DNA of 64,000 nucleotides from Collimonas sp. OK607 (GTDB lineage Bacteria; Pseudomonadota; Gammaproteobacteria; Burkholderiales; Burkholderiaceae_D): NCBI RefSeq assembly GCF_900111995.1, contig NZ_FOKF01000011.1, positions 1 to 64,000 of the forward strand, read 5' to 3'. Shown piece by piece: positions 63,009 to 64,000 of this stretch (position 1 is its first letter; each line of letters starts with the position of its first letter). The notes under the pieces were generated by a model. It saw only the letters and a program-made list of their open reading frames with translations, ran no database searches and was not told where the DNA came from. The position numbers and the translations under genes were made by a program.

Positions 63009-63893
63009 ATGTCCGAACGCCAGAATCTCAGCTGGACCGCCTGCGATACCCTTGCTGCCCAAGGCAAAAAGCCCTCTATCGGCCTGGTGCGAGAGTGGAC
63101 GATTGCGACCACTGGCGCCAAGAAAGGATCTGACGGCGACGTGCAAAAGGATATTAATGAGTGGTATGCCGATTTGCTCAAGCTGAAACGAGACAAAAGT
63201 GTCGCGGAACTACCTGATGCCGTGAGCGCCCTCACCCGCGACCTCTGGCGTTTCGCCGTGGAGTCGGCCAACGATACGCTTGCAGCCGAACGCACCGCAC
63301 TCGCGGGCGAAAAAGCGGAAGCAGAGAAACTGATCGACCTGGCGCAGGAAGACACGTTGGCGGCCATCGAAATCGCCAACGAATTGAAGGGAAAACTAAC
63401 GATCGCTAACGCCGCCATCCTCGGCCGGGACGAACAGATCAAACGCCTGGAGGAAGCATTGGCGGAGCAGCGTGCCACGCTACGGGCGAAAGACGATCGC
63501 ATCGCCGGCTTGGCCGCCGACCTGAGTCGCAAGGCCGAGGAACATGCGGCCGGCTTGGCTGAACTGGACGGGCTGCGCAAGCACAGCTTGCTCGAAATCG
63601 ATAGGGCGCGCGGCGAGTCCAGGCACTGGAAAGCCGAATTCGCACGGGTTGAGACTGAAAACAAATCAGCCGCAAACTCCTATCACGAAAAGATCGCCGT
63701 GCTCGATAACGAATTATCCCGTGCGCGCGGGCGACTGGGGGCTGTTGAAGAGTCGCTTGCGGAAGCAAACAGACGCGTGGAGACATTGGTGGCTGAGTTG
63801 GCTGCTTCAAACACGGTAGCCCCAGTGACCAAGCAGCGGTTCGGCAGTGGTAAAAGTCGCGGCATAGGCACAGTTCGACGACGCAAACTCTAA
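63009..63893 (+). CDS. KfrA-like DNA-binding coiled-coil protein
   Basis: ATG 63009 follows GAAGGAAAA and is preferred over 62958. The 294-aa product has a KfrA_N-type domain (KPSIGLVREWTIATTGAKKG, residues about 23-45) and a long coiled coil (about 95-275: AEAEKLIDLAQED, IKRLEEALAEQ, LDNELSRARGRLGAVEESLA). It ends in a basic tail (GSGKSRGIGTVRRRKL). KfrA proteins are plasmid and nucleoid-associated; this gene marks plasmid-like or integrative-element DNA. About 107 bp after it hold no gene. Confidence 0.85.
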   Translation: MSERQNLSWTACDTLAAQGKKPSIGLVREWTIATTGAKKGSDGDVQKDINEWYADLLKLKRDKSVAELPDAVSALTRDLWRFAVESANDTLAAERTALAGEKAEAEKLIDLAQEDTLAAIEIANELKGKLTIANAAILGRDEQIKRLEEALAEQRATLRAKDDRIAGLAADLSRKAEEHAAGLAELDGLRKHSLLEIDRARGESRHWKAEFARVETENKSAANSYHEKIAVLDNELSRARGRLGAVEESLAEANRRVETLVAELAASNTVAPVTKQRFGSGKSRGIGTVRRRKL

Positions 63894-64000
63894 TTCCCCG
63901 CTATATTTGCGTAAATTATTCAAATCTTGATGCGGCGCGCAGGAACAGAAGTATTTCTTTGTAGCGATGTCGAAATGAGTCAGGCTAAGTCGTCATTGTA

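Overview
The window looks like chromosomal DNA of a Burkholderiales bacterium, most likely Oxalobacteraceae (Collimonas/Herbaspirillum/Janthinobacterium type). This is inferred from protein style, GC-rich genes and a ferulate/vanillin catabolic operon; no rRNA or other taxonomic marker is present. No tRNA, rRNA or CRISPR array was seen.

Region 1 (1-11.6 kb) is a pile-up of mobile DNA. An IS66-type end (1-605) is followed by four 42-45 bp spaced repeats and then two filamentous-phage (inovirus) prophages. Three dif-like XerC/XerD sites (986-1013, 8299-8326, 10889-10916) delimit them. Prophage A (986-8326) looks complete: repressor, ssDNA-binding protein, HUH Rep, several small membrane proteins, major coat, adsorption protein, Zot and a Zot-like membrane partner. 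Prophage B (8299-10916) is a mirror-oriented remnant in which Zot lacks its P-loop and follows the ssDNA-binding gene directly. The two share a ~100 bp intergenic element with a covarying hairpin, probably origin or packaging DNA. A truncated TnsB-type transposase and repeated end motifs lie at 10.9-11.5 kb.

Region 2 (11.6-43.1 kb) is one long leftward operon for an extracellular contractile injection system (eCIS; Afp/PVC-like), read from a strong promoter at 43102-43129. Gene order is terminator cap, unknown, sheath, two tubes, DUF5908, LysM hub, VgrG-like spike, PAAR tip, gp25, large baseplate protein, fibre-like protein, 114-aa duplicated protein, second baseplate protein, tape measure and AAA+ ATPase. 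A GH18-like membrane protein and two DUF4157 cargo proteins follow. One cargo (1472 aa) carries two tandem ubiquitin-specific-protease (C19) domains plus ankyrin-like repeats, which suggests eukaryotic targets. The other has an amidoligase/glutamate-cysteine-ligase-like motif.

Region 3 (43.4-52.1 kb) has a DUF6916 gene, a GNAT acetyltransferase, three tandem tail-collar (microcystin-dependent-protein type) genes and a 1926-aa autotransporter built from Ig-like repeats. These may be surface or fibre functions.

Region 4 (52.1-60.0 kb) is ferulate catabolism: a divergent MarR regulator with a perfect operator, hydroxycinnamoyl-CoA hydratase/lyase, vanillin dehydrogenase, feruloyl-CoA synthase, an ABC-type binding protein and a lipoprotein tannase/feruloyl esterase. 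Together they would release ferulate from plant esters, import it and convert it to vanillate.

Region 5 (60.1-64.0 kb) is accessory: a HipA/YjjJ-type kinase, a tyrosine recombinase and a KfrA-like coiled-coil DNA-binding protein, with striking palindromes between the last two.
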